Positions 43,292 through 51,248 of a stretch of 64,000 nucleotides of DNA are shown here, in pieces. The number at the start of each line of letters is the position of its first letter. Position 1 is the stretch's first letter. Source of the stretch: Nocardioides sp. 1609 (GTDB lineage Bacteria > Actinomycetota > Actinomycetes > Propionibacteriales > Nocardioidaceae); assembly GCF_004522105.1 (NCBI RefSeq), contig NZ_SPUJ01000004.1, positions 62,001-126,000 of the forward strand. Reading direction: 5' to 3'. The position numbers were made by a program, and so were the translations under genes. The notes beneath the pieces are model-generated. The model did not search any database. It worked only from the letters and a program-made list of their open reading frames with translations, and had not been told where the DNA came from.

Positions 43292-43929
43292 CCGACCCCC
43301 GCGACGAGGTCCCGGGCGACGCGCAGCCGGCTGGTGACGGCGGCGACCACGTCGCCGAGGACCTGCCCGACGGCGGCGGGGTCGACGGCCGGGTCGAGGG
43401 CGGCGGACCGCTCGAGCCGCAGGACGTGACCGAGGACGGGGACGCCACGGCGTCCCCGGCCGAGGCCGAGGCCGACGAGCTGACCCTCGCCCGGATCGCC
43501 CTGGAGGAGCGCACGCTCGACCTCCAGCGGCTCCAGGCCGAGTACCTCAACTACAAGCGGCGCGTCGAGCGCGACCGCGAGAAGGTGGTGGAGAACGCGA
43601 CCTACGCCGCGCTCGCGCCGATCACCGAGGTGCTCGACAACATCGACCGGGCGCGGGAGTCGGCCCAGGCGCACGGCCAGGAGCTCGACGGCGGGTTCAA
43701 GGCCGTCGCCGACCAGCTCGAGCGCACCGTCGCGGCCGCCGGGCTGCTGAAGTTCGGCGAGCCCGGCGAGGCGTTCGACCCGACCGTCCACGAGGCGCTC
43801 GCCCACCAGGGCGAGGACCCCGAGGTGTCGGTGACGACCGTCAAGGTCGTCGCCAAGGCCGGCTACCGGATCGGTGAGCGCGTCGTCCGTGCCGCGCAGG
43901 TGCTGGTCGTCGACCCGGCGGACGGCTGA
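43288..43929 (+). CDS. grpE: Nucleotide exchange factor GrpE
   Basis: 213 residues: an acidic disordered N-terminus of about 60 residues, a long coiled coil ([20 protein letters not shown]), the helical hairpin, and the C-terminal beta wing [23 protein letters not shown] that pushes ADP out of DnaK. The start GTG overlaps the dnaK stop by four bases, giving tight coupling. The coiled coil often acts as a thermosensor in this family. Confidence 0.96.
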
Positions 43930-44015
43930 GCAGCACCATCGAGACGTGCACCACGCCGGGTCGGCGCACCGTTGCGCCGGCCCGGCGTCCCTGGAGGAGA
44001 GGAGGGTGATCGACC

Positions 44016-45200
44016 ATGGCTGAGCAGGAGTTCAAGCCCGAGTGGGCGCAGAAGGACTTCTACGCCGTGCTCGGCGTGAGCAAGGACGCGCCCGCGGCCG
44101 ACCTCAAGAAGGCCTACAAGAAGCTGGCGCGGGAGAACCATCCCGACACCCACCCCGGTGACGACGAGCGGCTCGAGAAGTTCAAGGCGGTCGCCGAGGC
44201 CTACGACGTCGTCGGCGACACCGACAAGCGCGCCAGGTACGACGAGATGCGCCGGCTCTACGGCAGCGGCGGTTTCCGCGGCGGCGGCGGGGGAGGCGGC
44301 GGGTTCAACCTCGACGACCTCCTCGGCGACCGCGCCCGCGGTGGCGGCGGCTTCGGCGACATGTTCGGCGACCTCTTCGGCGGCGGCGGGGGCGGTGGCC
44401 AGCGGCGCACCGGTCCCGGCGGCCAGGTCCGGCGTCCGGTCAAGGGCTCCGACGTGGAGACGAGCGCGACGATCTCGTTCACCGACGCGCTCGACGGCGT
44501 CACCATCTCGCTGCGGCTCACCTCCGACTCGGCGTGCCCGCAGTGCTCCGGCACCGGCGGCAAGCCCGGCACCAAGCCGCGGATCTGCCCCGAGTGCGAG
44601 GGCGCCGGCTACGTCGTGGCCGGCGTGGGCGGCGCGTTCTCGATCAACGAGACCTGCCCCGGCTGCGGCGGACGCCAGCTGGTCTACGACGAGAAGTGCC
44701 CGACGTGCCACGGCAGCGGTCGGGGCACCTCGGCGCGCACCATCCAGGCCCGGATCCCCGCGGGGGTCAAGGACGGCGCCCGGATCCGGTTGCGCGGCAA
44801 GGGCGCGGCCGGGGAGAACGGCGGCCCGGCCGGCGACCTCTTCGTCGCGGTCAAGGTCAGCCCGCACCGGGTGTTCGGTCGCACGGCCGACAACCTCACC
44901 CTCGAGGTACCGGTGTCCTTCGACGAGGCCGCGCTCGGCGCCGAGATCAAGGTCCCGACCCTGGGCGGCGCCCCCGTCACCCTCCGGATCCCCGCCGGCA
45001 CGCCGAACGGGCGCACCTTCCGGGTCCGTGGCCGCGGCGCGACCAAGGCCGACGGCACCCGCGGCGACCTCCTCGCGACCGTCGCGGTGCAGGTGCCCGC
45101 CGTCCTCGACGAGGCCGCCCGCGCCGCCGTCGAGGCCTACCGCGACGCGACCGCCGGCAAGCCGCTGCGCGCCGGCCTGTTCGAGGCTTCCCAGTCATGA
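44016..45200 (+). CDS. dnaJ: Chaperone DnaJ (Hsp40)
   Basis: 394 residues. J-domain at about residues 10-75 with the HPD triad in ENHPDTHPGD; a Gly/Phe-rich region (SGGFRGGGGGGGGFNLDDLL and on); a zinc domain with four CxxCxGxG-type repeats (CPQCSGTGG, CPECEGAG, CPGCGGRQ, CPTCHGSG); then two C-terminal client-binding barrels (DLFVAVKVSPHRVFGRTADN). The third Cys repeat has GGR in place of GxG. GGAGAGGAGG precedes ATG 44016. It delivers clients to DnaK and stimulates its ATPase. The stop is embedded in an ATGA that starts a 10-codon mini-ORF leading to hspR. Confidence 0.96.
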   Translation: MAEQEFKPEWAQKDFYAVLGVSKDAPAADLKKAYKKLARENHPDTHPGDDERLEKFKAVAEAYDVVGDTDKRARYDEMRRLYGSGGFRGGGGGGGGFNLDDLLGDRARGGGGFGDMFGDLFGGGGGGGQRRTGPGGQVRRPVKGSDVETSATISFTDALDGVTISLRLTSDSACPQCSGTGGKPGTKPRICPECEGAGYVVAGVGGAFSINETCPGCGGRQLVYDEKCPTCHGSGRGTSARTIQARIPAGVKDGARIRLRGKGAAGENGGPAGDLFVAVKVSPHRVFGRTADNLTLEVPVSFDEAALGAEIKVPTLGGAPVTLRIPAGTPNGRTFRVRGRGATKADGTRGDLLATVAVQVPAVLDEAARAAVEAYRDATAGKPLRAGLFEASQS

Positions 45201-45229
45201 GCGCCGCAGTCATGAGCGCCGCGTCATGA
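45197..45229 (+). CDS. Ten-codon mini-ORF bridging dnaJ and hspR
   Basis: Three ATGAGC boxes lie at 45197, 45212 and 45226. The first overlaps the dnaJ stop (ATGA) and opens MSAAVMSAAS, whose TGA (45227-45229) overlaps the hspR ATG (ATGA). It is made by a 15-base direct duplication. It may pass terminating ribosomes from dnaJ to hspR; translation is unproven. Confidence 0.3.
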   Translation: MSAAVMSAAS

Positions 45230-45660
45230 GCGGGACGGGTTTCGGTGGCCCTCCCGGGCCGGACGCGCCCGTCTACGTGATCAGCGTCGCCGCCCAGCTC
45301 ACCGGGCTGCACCCGCAGACCCTGCGCACCTACGAGCGGCTCGGCCTCATCACGCCGGGCCGCACGGGCGGCGGCGGGCGACGCTACTCCCACCGCGACC
45401 TCGAGCTGCTCCGGGCGATCGCCGACCTCACGGCCTCCGGCATCGGCATCGAGGGCGTCCGCCGGATCCTCGAGCTCGAGCACCAGGTCGCCGCGCTGCG
45501 GGCGCGCAACGACGAGCTCCACGCCGAGCTCGCCGCCACCCGCGAGGCCCTGCGCCTCGCCGCCACCGCCCGGGTCGTCGACACCCCGGTCAGCCGGCTG
45601 CCCGTCCTGCGCGACCCCGGTGGCAGCCAGGCCGTCGTCGTCTGGCGTCGCGGGCGCTGA
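45226..45660 (+). CDS. hspR: Heat-shock repressor HspR (MerR family)
   Basis: 144 residues. The MerR-type winged helix is clear: VYVISVAAQLTGLHPQTLRT, YERLGLITPGRT, and the wing GGGGRRYSHRDLELLRAI. A coiled-coil dimer helix follows (EHQVAALRARNDELHAELAA). HspR binds HAIR sites and, with DnaK as corepressor, shuts off the heat-shock genes. Two HAIR sites are in this window, before dnaK and before clpB. ATG 45226 is chosen for its ATGA coupling to the mini-ORF. Confidence 0.95.
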   Translation: MSGTGFGGPPGPDAPVYVISVAAQLTGLHPQTLRTYERLGLITPGRTGGGGRRYSHRDLELLRAIADLTASGIGIEGVRRILELEHQVAALRARNDELHAELAATREALRLAATARVVDTPVSRLPVLRDPGGSQAVVVWRRGR

Positions 45661-45713
45661 CCGCACACCGGTTCGGGCCGCCTGCGGAATCGGGCCGGAC
45701 GGCGTCCGCTGGC

Positions 45714-45719
45714 TACAGT
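45714..45719 (+). promoter_or_regulatory. Candidate -10 box for the glycosyltransferase/GtrA operon
   Basis: TACAGT lies about 35 bases before the ATG of the GT2 gene; AAGGA at 45746-45750 then provides the ribosome site, so this gene has a normal leader. Confidence 0.4.
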
Positions 45720-45754
45720 GAGCGTCGCTTCGCCACCTCACCTGCAAGGACGCC

Positions 45755-46681
45755 ATGACTCTCGAAGAGCTCCGGATCGCGGCGATCGTCCCGTGCCACA
45801 ACGAGGAGCTCACCGTCGCGACCGTCGTCGGAGACCTCCGCAAGGCGCTGCCCACCGCGGAGATCTACGTCTACGACAACAACTCGACCGACCGCACCTC
45901 CGAGGTGGCCGCCGAGGCCGGCGCGATCGTCCGCTACGAGAAGCGCAAGGGCAAGGGCAACGTCGTGCGCCGCGCGTTCGCCGACATCGAGGCCGACGTC
46001 TACCTGATGATCGACGGCGACGACACCTACGACGCCTCGGCCGCCCCGAGGCTGATCGAGACGCTGGTCTCGGGTCCGCTCGACCACGTCGTCGGCGTCC
46101 GCGTCGACACCAACGAGGACGGCAGCTACCGTCCGGGCCACGCCATGGGCAACAAGGTCTTCAACAGCCTCACCAGCAAGCTCTTCGGCGAGCCGGTCAC
46201 CGACATGCTCTCGGGCTACCGGGCCTTCTCGCGGCGCTACATCAAGTCGTTCCCGGCGAACTCGCAGGAGTTCGAGATCGAGACCGAGCTGACCATCCAC
46301 GCCGCCAACCTGCGGGTCCCGCAGGCGGAGGTGCCGATCGGGTTCAAGGACCGCCCCGAGGGCTCGGAGTCCAAGCTCCGCACCTTTCGCGACGGCTTCA
46401 AGATCCTCGGCCTGCTCGCCCACCTGATGCTGCACGAGCGGCCGCTCCTGGTGTGCGGGCTGTTCGGTCTGCTCAGCGCGCTGGTCAGCCTGGTGCTGGG
46501 GGTCCCGGTCATCGCCGACTACCTCGACACCGGGCAGGTGGAGCGGTTCCCGACGGCGTTCCTGTCGTCGTCGCTGATGGTGCTCGCCTTCCTCGCCGCC
46601 GGCATCGGCATGGTGCTGAACGCCGTCATGCGCGCCACCCGCGAGACCCGGCGGCTGTTCTACCTCCAGCTCTCCGCGTGA
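45755..46681 (+). CDS. Family 2 glycosyltransferase with C-terminal membrane helices
   Basis: 308 residues. The GT-A catalytic part starts with IAAIVPCHNEELTVATVV and has the DXD-like metal site in LMIDGDDTYDA; it ends near HERPLLVCG. Two hydrophobic helices follow (LVCGLFGLLSALVSLVLGVP and LSSSLMVLAFLAAGIGMVLN). This layout resembles polyprenyl-phosphate hexose synthases, which load a sugar on the lipid carrier at the inner membrane face. The overlapping GtrA gene strengthens this: GtrA-like proteins are often encoded with such enzymes and are thought to flip the lipid-linked sugar. Confidence 0.88.
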   Translation: MTLEELRIAAIVPCHNEELTVATVVGDLRKALPTAEIYVYDNNSTDRTSEVAAEAGAIVRYEKRKGKGNVVRRAFADIEADVYLMIDGDDTYDASAAPRLIETLVSGPLDHVVGVRVDTNEDGSYRPGHAMGNKVFNSLTSKLFGEPVTDMLSGYRAFSRRYIKSFPANSQEFEIETELTIHAANLRVPQAEVPIGFKDRPEGSESKLRTFRDGFKILGLLAHLMLHERPLLVCGLFGLLSALVSLVLGVPVIADYLDTGQVERFPTAFLSSSLMVLAFLAAGIGMVLNAVMRATRETRRLFYLQLSA

Positions 46682-47151
46682 GCCGGCCCCCCACCTCGGA
46701 CCCGGCCCCCAGCACGAGCAGCAGTGCGCGGCGCTACCTCGTCGTGGGGCTGTTCAACACCGCCCTCGACCTGGCGCTCTTCACGCTGCTGGCCGTGGCG
46801 GTCGGGTTCGCCCCGGTGGTCGCGAACGTCGTCTCGACCGTCGTCGTGATGACCATCAGCTTCTTCCTCAACCGGGCCTGGGTCTTCCGCTCCGAGAGCG
46901 CCGGGCTGAAGGCGTACGCGGCGTTCGTCGCCGTCACGCTGTTCAGCGGGCTCGTGGTGCAGTCGCTGGTGATCTTCGGGCTCCTGCACCTCGCGGACGC
47001 CGTCGTCCCCGACCTCTCGCACGACCTCGCCGCCCCGGCCGCGAAGCTGGCCGCGATGGCGGTCGGGATGGTCAGCAACTTCGTGGGCTACCGGTGGGTC
47101 TTCGGCGCGGGCGGCGAGACCCCCGGCCTTCCGGGGCCGGATCGCGGGTGA
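46678..47151 (+). CDS. GtrA family membrane protein
   Basis: 157 residues with four hydrophobic segments. RYLVVGLFNTALDLALFTLL, TISFFLNRAWVFRSE and NFVGYRWVFGAGG are the GtrA signature regions. It is thought to move polyprenyl-linked sugars across the membrane. GTG 46678 overlaps the glycosyltransferase stop (GTGA), so both are made together. A dispersed repeat follows the gene. Confidence 0.88.
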   Translation: MSRPPTSDPAPSTSSSARRYLVVGLFNTALDLALFTLLAVAVGFAPVVANVVSTVVVMTISFFLNRAWVFRSESAGLKAYAAFVAVTLFSGLVVQSLVIFGLLHLADAVVPDLSHDLAAPAAKLAAMAVGMVSNFVGYRWVFGAGGETPGLPGPDRG

Positions 47152-47172
47152 GGGTCGGCCCGCGAGGGCCGA

Positions 47173-47240
47173 GGGTCTCGTCGGCGCTCGCTGGGGCTCG
47201 CTTGGTCAACCTCCGGTAGTCCTGCTCAACCTCCGGTGGT
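47173..47240. repeat. Dispersed intergenic repeat, copy B, plus a local duplication
   Basis: 47173-47216 matches copy A at 28203-28243 in the opposite orientation. Its end, TCAACCTCCGGT(A/G)GT, is repeated directly (about 47206-47220 and 47226-47240), so the repeat reaches into the last codons and stop of the adjoining membrane protein gene. Confidence 0.6.
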
Positions 47241-49088
47241 GGCTGCGTCGCGCTCGGCCGCCGCGGGGCGGGTGGGGTCGGACGAGCGGTCGCCGGTGGC
47301 CAGCAGGAGCACCACGATCCCGAGCGCGTAGGTGAAGGCGAGGACGTAGCGGCCGCCCGCGCTGAGCGGGGAGACGCCGGCGATGCCGAGCTGCAGGGCG
47401 AAGGGCAGGGCCCAGAGCCACGCGTACCGGCGGCGGACGGCGATCGCGGCGGCGAGCAGCAGCACCAGCGCGACGGTGCGGACGCCGTGCGACAGCGTCG
47501 GGCGGCACGGGAACGACGAGTAGCAGCTGCGCGCGACGTCGCGGGTGGTGCCGCGCAGCGTCGCGTTCAGGTCGACCGGGGCGACCTGGTAGCCGTCGAC
47601 GGAGCGCTCGTAGCCCGGCGACCACGGGGGGTACCAGTCGGTGCCCTCGTCGAAGGGGTCGAGGTAGCGGTAGGACTTGAGGAACAGCCCGTCGACGAAG
47701 GTCGCCGGGTACTCCTTCGCCAGCCGGAGGACGATCGGGTTCAGCACCTCCCAGTCCTCGGGCTGCACCGTCTCGTAGCGGAAGCTGGCCGACTTGCGCT
47801 CCAGCGGGCCGGTCGACTTGAGCGGGTCCGAGCTCGACGGGTCGAAGACGTCGACCATCACGTCGAGGTCGAAGATCCGCGACAGGTCGGCGCGCTCCTG
47901 GTCGGTCAGGGCGTCGGGGTGCTCGCGCAGCGTGAGGGCGAGCAGCTGCATCTGGGTGCCCTTGGTCTCGACCGGGTCCGACGGCACCGCCGCACCCCCG
48001 GCGGTGACCAGGGCGATGCTCGCGTAGACCAGGACCGCCGGGACGCCGATCGCGACCAGCCCGGCGACCCGGTGCCGGGTCACGAGCAGGGCCAGCGCCT
48101 GCGCGACCAGGACGATCCACCCGAACTGGACGCTGACGGCCATCACCAGCGAGACCGCGACGGTCTCGGCGTACCACCGGCGTCCGACGGGCTCGGGCGA
48201 GTGGACCAGCCGGGCCAGCAGCGCCAGCCACCACACGAACGCCGCGCAGAACAGCTGGTTCTTGTGCTCGGCCATGCTCCAGAGCGCGATCAGCGGGCTC
48301 AGCAGGGTCAGGGCGAGCGCGAGGCCGCGGTGCCACCAGCTCGACACGTGGCGGCCGAGGAGGGTGAGGGCGCGGCCGAAGGCCACCAGCGTGAAGACCG
48401 CCGACGCCGCCGAGATGAGCACGATCGCCGGCACCAGGCTGCCGAAGAGCTGGATGCTCACCCAGCAGATCGAGCCGTAGCCGATCATCAGGAACAGCGG
48501 GTGGTGGTTCGACCACATGCTGTCGGAGCCGGGCGGCATCGCGTCCATCAGGTAGGTCGACGTCGGGTAGTCGACGTACGGCGCCGTCAGGTCGGCGGGC
48601 GCCAGCGGCGGGGCGCCGGCGAAGTCGGAGCGGCGCTGCAGGAACTCGGTGAACATGTTGGCGGCGTCCGGGCTCGGCTGGCCGGGGAACGACGTCAGGT
48701 AGAACGGCAGCCACACGACCGCCAGCACCGCCGCGACGCGGTACCAGCGCGCGAACACGTGGTCGACGAACCCCGCCACCCGCACCCAGCGGCCGGTCGG
48801 GGTCGGGGCGGCGACCCCGTCGCGCCACGCCGCCGTCCGCGCGCAGAGCCAGCGGAACGCGACGACGTACGGCACGGCGACGACGACGAGGATCGCCAGC
48901 ACGGCCAGCGGGTGGTCGCCGACCTCGCGCGTGACCAGGCTGTACGGCGCGCCGTCGGGGCGCAGGAGGCGCTCGACGAAGCCGGCGGTCGTGGCCAGGA
49001 CGACGAGCGCGACCGCCACCACGGCGACCGTCCACCCGAGGACCGTCGACAGGAAGGGTGGCAGTCGCCTCACCCCGCCACCGACCAT
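47226..49088 (-). CDS. Large membrane glycosyltransferase-like protein (DUF6020-like)
   Basis: 620 residues with about 12 hydrophobic segments. After two N-terminal helices the region WLPFYLTSFPGQPSPDAANM carries an acidic loop residue in the position typical of GT-C/DUF6020 enzymes. The long soluble loop (about residues 370-500) contains DLSRIFDLDVMVDVFDP and KSYRYLDPFDEGTDWYPPW, and the C-terminal helices end in an Arg/Ala/Asp tail. The proposed role is transfer of a lipid-linked sugar on the outer face. ATG 49088 has TACACT seven bases upstream. The last residues are encoded by repeat DNA. Confidence 0.7.
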   Translation of the reverse strand: MVGGGVRRLPPFLSTVLGWTVAVVAVALVVLATTAGFVERLLRPDGAPYSLVTREVGDHPLAVLAILVVVAVPYVVAFRWLCARTAAWRDGVAAPTPTGRWVRVAGFVDHVFARWYRVAAVLAVVWLPFYLTSFPGQPSPDAANMFTEFLQRRSDFAGAPPLAPADLTAPYVDYPTSTYLMDAMPPGSDSMWSNHHPLFLMIGYGSICWVSIQLFGSLVPAIVLISAASAVFTLVAFGRALTLLGRHVSSWWHRGLALALTLLSPLIALWSMAEHKNQLFCAAFVWWLALLARLVHSPEPVGRRWYAETVAVSLVMAVSVQFGWIVLVAQALALLVTRHRVAGLVAIGVPAVLVYASIALVTAGGAAVPSDPVETKGTQMQLLALTLREHPDALTDQERADLSRIFDLDVMVDVFDPSSSDPLKSTGPLERKSASFRYETVQPEDWEVLNPIVLRLAKEYPATFVDGLFLKSYRYLDPFDEGTDWYPPWSPGYERSVDGYQVAPVDLNATLRGTTRDVARSCYSSFPCRPTLSHGVRTVALVLLLAAAIAVRRRYAWLWALPFALQLGIAGVSPLSAGGRYVLAFTYALGIVVLLLATGDRSSDPTRPAAAERDAATTGG

Positions 49089-49131
49089 GCGGCGGAGTGT
49101 ATCGGCGCGCAGTCCCTAGGATGGCTGCGCC
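49089..49131. promoter_or_regulatory. Divergent promoters of two envelope genes
   Basis: Minus-strand TACACT lies seven bases before ATG 49088 (leaderless). Plus-strand TAGGAT (49117-49122) lies nine bases before ATG 49132. Confidence 0.45.
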
Positions 49132-49626
49132 ATGAGCCTGATCCCGACCCGACCGCGCGCCCGGCTCTCCGCGGCGGCGCTGGTCGTCGGGTCGGTGCTC
49201 GTGCTGGTCAGTCCGGTCCTCGGCCGGGCCGACGTGAACGGCAGCTACCGACCGGTGCTGCCGCCCGACGGCCTCACCACCGGCTGCTTCCCACTGCCCG
49301 GCGGCGTCGTCCCCGACTTCGCCTACGTGCTGCGCCGGGACGGCGACACCCTCGCCGCCGACGGGCTGCGCCGGCGCACGGTGCTGCAGCTCGACCGGAT
49401 CGACGCCGGCGAGGCGAAGGCCCGGCTCGAGGCGCAGTTCGGCGAGGCCGGGGTGCGCGACGTCCGGATCGAGGCGCGCGACTTCGAGGGCGTCCCGGAC
49501 GACGCCGTCGTCCGCGGCGAGATGGTGCTCGACCTGCCGGTGGTCACCCGCCAGTCCGACGACCCCGACTGCTTCGACCTGAACTCCACCAAGCGGTTCA
49601 CCCCCGACCTCGCGGACCGCTCGTGA
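49132..49626 (+). CDS. Exported or membrane-anchored protein, function unknown
   Basis: 164 residues. A hydrophobic N-terminus (LSAAALVVGSVLVLVSPVLG) serves as signal or anchor; the outer domain has two cysteines (TTGCFPLPGG, DDPDCFDL) and an AEAKARLEAQFGEAG-like helix followed by VRGEMVLDLPVV. No family recognised. It overlaps the following membrane glycosyltransferase-like gene by four bases and is probably its partner. Confidence 0.65.
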   Translation: MSLIPTRPRARLSAAALVVGSVLVLVSPVLGRADVNGSYRPVLPPDGLTTGCFPLPGGVVPDFAYVLRRDGDTLAADGLRRRTVLQLDRIDAGEAKARLEAQFGEAGVRDVRIEARDFEGVPDDAVVRGEMVLDLPVVTRQSDDPDCFDLNSTKRFTPDLADRS

Positions 49627-51119
49627 CCACCGTGGCCGGCCCGGGGGTCGAGCGCGACGGCGTGCGCGAGCGACTCCGGGCGCGGTGGGCCGGCCTCGGC
49701 CGACCCGCGCGGATCCTCGTCTGGCTGTTCGTCGCGACCCTGGTGATGCGCCTGGTCACCTACGTCGGCATCGCGGGCGGACCGCTCGTCGGCGACGAGG
49801 CGTTCTACCTCGACTCCGGCCGGGCGCTGTCGAACCTGCTGCGCGACCTGGTCTCCCTCGACGGCCCGGACACCGCCGAGCTCGAGCGGCACGTCGTCGG
49901 CAGCGGCTGGTTCATGCCGGGCATGTCGGTCGTGCTGACGCCGCTGTACCTGCTGGCGCCGGCGGCACCGCTCGCCGTCGTGCGCGCCTACCTGGCGCTC
50001 TTCTCGGCGCTGCTGCTGCTCGTCACCGCGCTCAAGGTGCGCCGCACCCTCGGCACCGTGCCGGCCGGGGCGATGCTGGTCTTCCCGGGCCTGGTGCCGA
50101 CGTACTCGGTGTTCGGCGCCGCCGCCTGGGGTGACACGTCGGCCGGGCTGCTCGTCGTCCTGATGCTGTGCCAGGCCATCGACATGCTGCGCGCGGCCCG
50201 CGACCACGGCAGGATCTCGTGGCGCGACGGCGTGAAGCTCGGGCTCTTCGCGATCGTCGCGGTGTACTTCCGCTCCAGCGTCAGCCTGCTGGTCGTCGGG
50301 ATGCTCGGCATCACCTTCGTCACCTCGCTGGTGCTCGCGCGCCGCTCCGACCGCGGCCGGGTCGTGACGACGTACGTCGCCGCCGGCCTGGTGTTCCTCG
50401 CGATCCTGGCGCCGTGGAGCCTGGCCGCCTCGACGTCCCTCGACGGCCGGGTGCTCACCACCGTGTCGGTGCCGACGGTGCGCGCCAACGCCTTCGGCGA
50501 CCGCGACACGATCTGCTTCGGCGAGTGCGACCCGGGCAGCAGCATCTGGTTCTCGCCGCTGCGCTACTCCCGCGAGCAGGGCCGGGCCGCGGGCGTCAGC
50601 GAGACCGTGATCGCCGACGAGATGTCGGCCCACGCCCGGCGCCACGTGACCGCCGAGTCCTACGCCCGCGACGTCGGCATCAACGCGGGCCGCTACTTCG
50701 GCCAGCCCGCGCGGTTCGCGACGCTGCTGCGCTGGGAGGGTGCGCCGTACGACATCGTGCCGCTCGCCGAGGTGCTCACCCTCGGCACCTTCTACCCGGC
50801 CTGCCTGGTGATGCTGGCGCTGCTCGCCGCCGTCACCCGCCGCACCTTCGACAGCCAGCTCACCCTGGTGCTGCTCAAGGTCGGCATCATCGGGCTGATG
50901 GCGCAGCCGTTCGTGCACATCGGCGGCCCGCGCTACTGGACGACGATGGCCCCGATGCTCGGGATCGGCGCCGCCCTGCTCTGGACCATGCGCCGCGAAC
51001 GCCGCGCCGACCTCCCGCAACGCCGCGGTGGCGTCGCCACCTGGCTCTACGCCGCCCAGATCGCCCTCGGCGCGTTCGCCCTCGCCGTCGTCGTCACGAT
51101 GGGCGTCCTCGCGATCTGA
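49623..51119 (+). CDS. GT-C type membrane glycosyltransferase-like protein
   Basis: 498 residues with about ten to eleven hydrophobic segments. The first loop GGPLVGDEAFYLDSGRALSN carries the acidic pair (GDE) expected for the catalytic base/metal site of ArnT/PMT-like GT-C enzymes. An extracellular loop (RDTICFGECDPGSSIWFSPL) has a cysteine pair. The C-terminal segment RYWTTMAPMLGIGAAL is typical of these families. It probably transfers a sugar from a polyprenyl carrier to a surface acceptor. GTG 49623 overlaps the preceding stop (GTGA). Confidence 0.75.
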   Translation: MTTVAGPGVERDGVRERLRARWAGLGRPARILVWLFVATLVMRLVTYVGIAGGPLVGDEAFYLDSGRALSNLLRDLVSLDGPDTAELERHVVGSGWFMPGMSVVLTPLYLLAPAAPLAVVRAYLALFSALLLLVTALKVRRTLGTVPAGAMLVFPGLVPTYSVFGAAAWGDTSAGLLVVLMLCQAIDMLRAARDHGRISWRDGVKLGLFAIVAVYFRSSVSLLVVGMLGITFVTSLVLARRSDRGRVVTTYVAAGLVFLAILAPWSLAASTSLDGRVLTTVSVPTVRANAFGDRDTICFGECDPGSSIWFSPLRYSREQGRAAGVSETVIADEMSAHARRHVTAESYARDVGINAGRYFGQPARFATLLRWEGAPYDIVPLAEVLTLGTFYPACLVMLALLAAVTRRTFDSQLTLVLLKVGIIGLMAQPFVHIGGPRYWTTMAPMLGIGAALLWTMRRERRADLPQRRGGVATWLYAAQIALGAFALAVVVTMGVLAI

Positions 51120-51248
51120 CCGGCCCTCCCCGGCGTCCGGGCGGCGCCGCCCGCGCACGGCGTCCCCGGACGACGCCCGCCCGTTGCCTGCGTCACGGTG
51201 TCGCACGTGGTGGGGTGGGCTGCACTACCCTGCGCAGACCGGGTGGTG

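Noticed and set aside
47487..49622. In-frame extension upstream of the GT-C-like gene
   Set aside because: It is antisense to the DUF6020-like gene; the GTG at 49623 with a 4-base overlap is the natural start.
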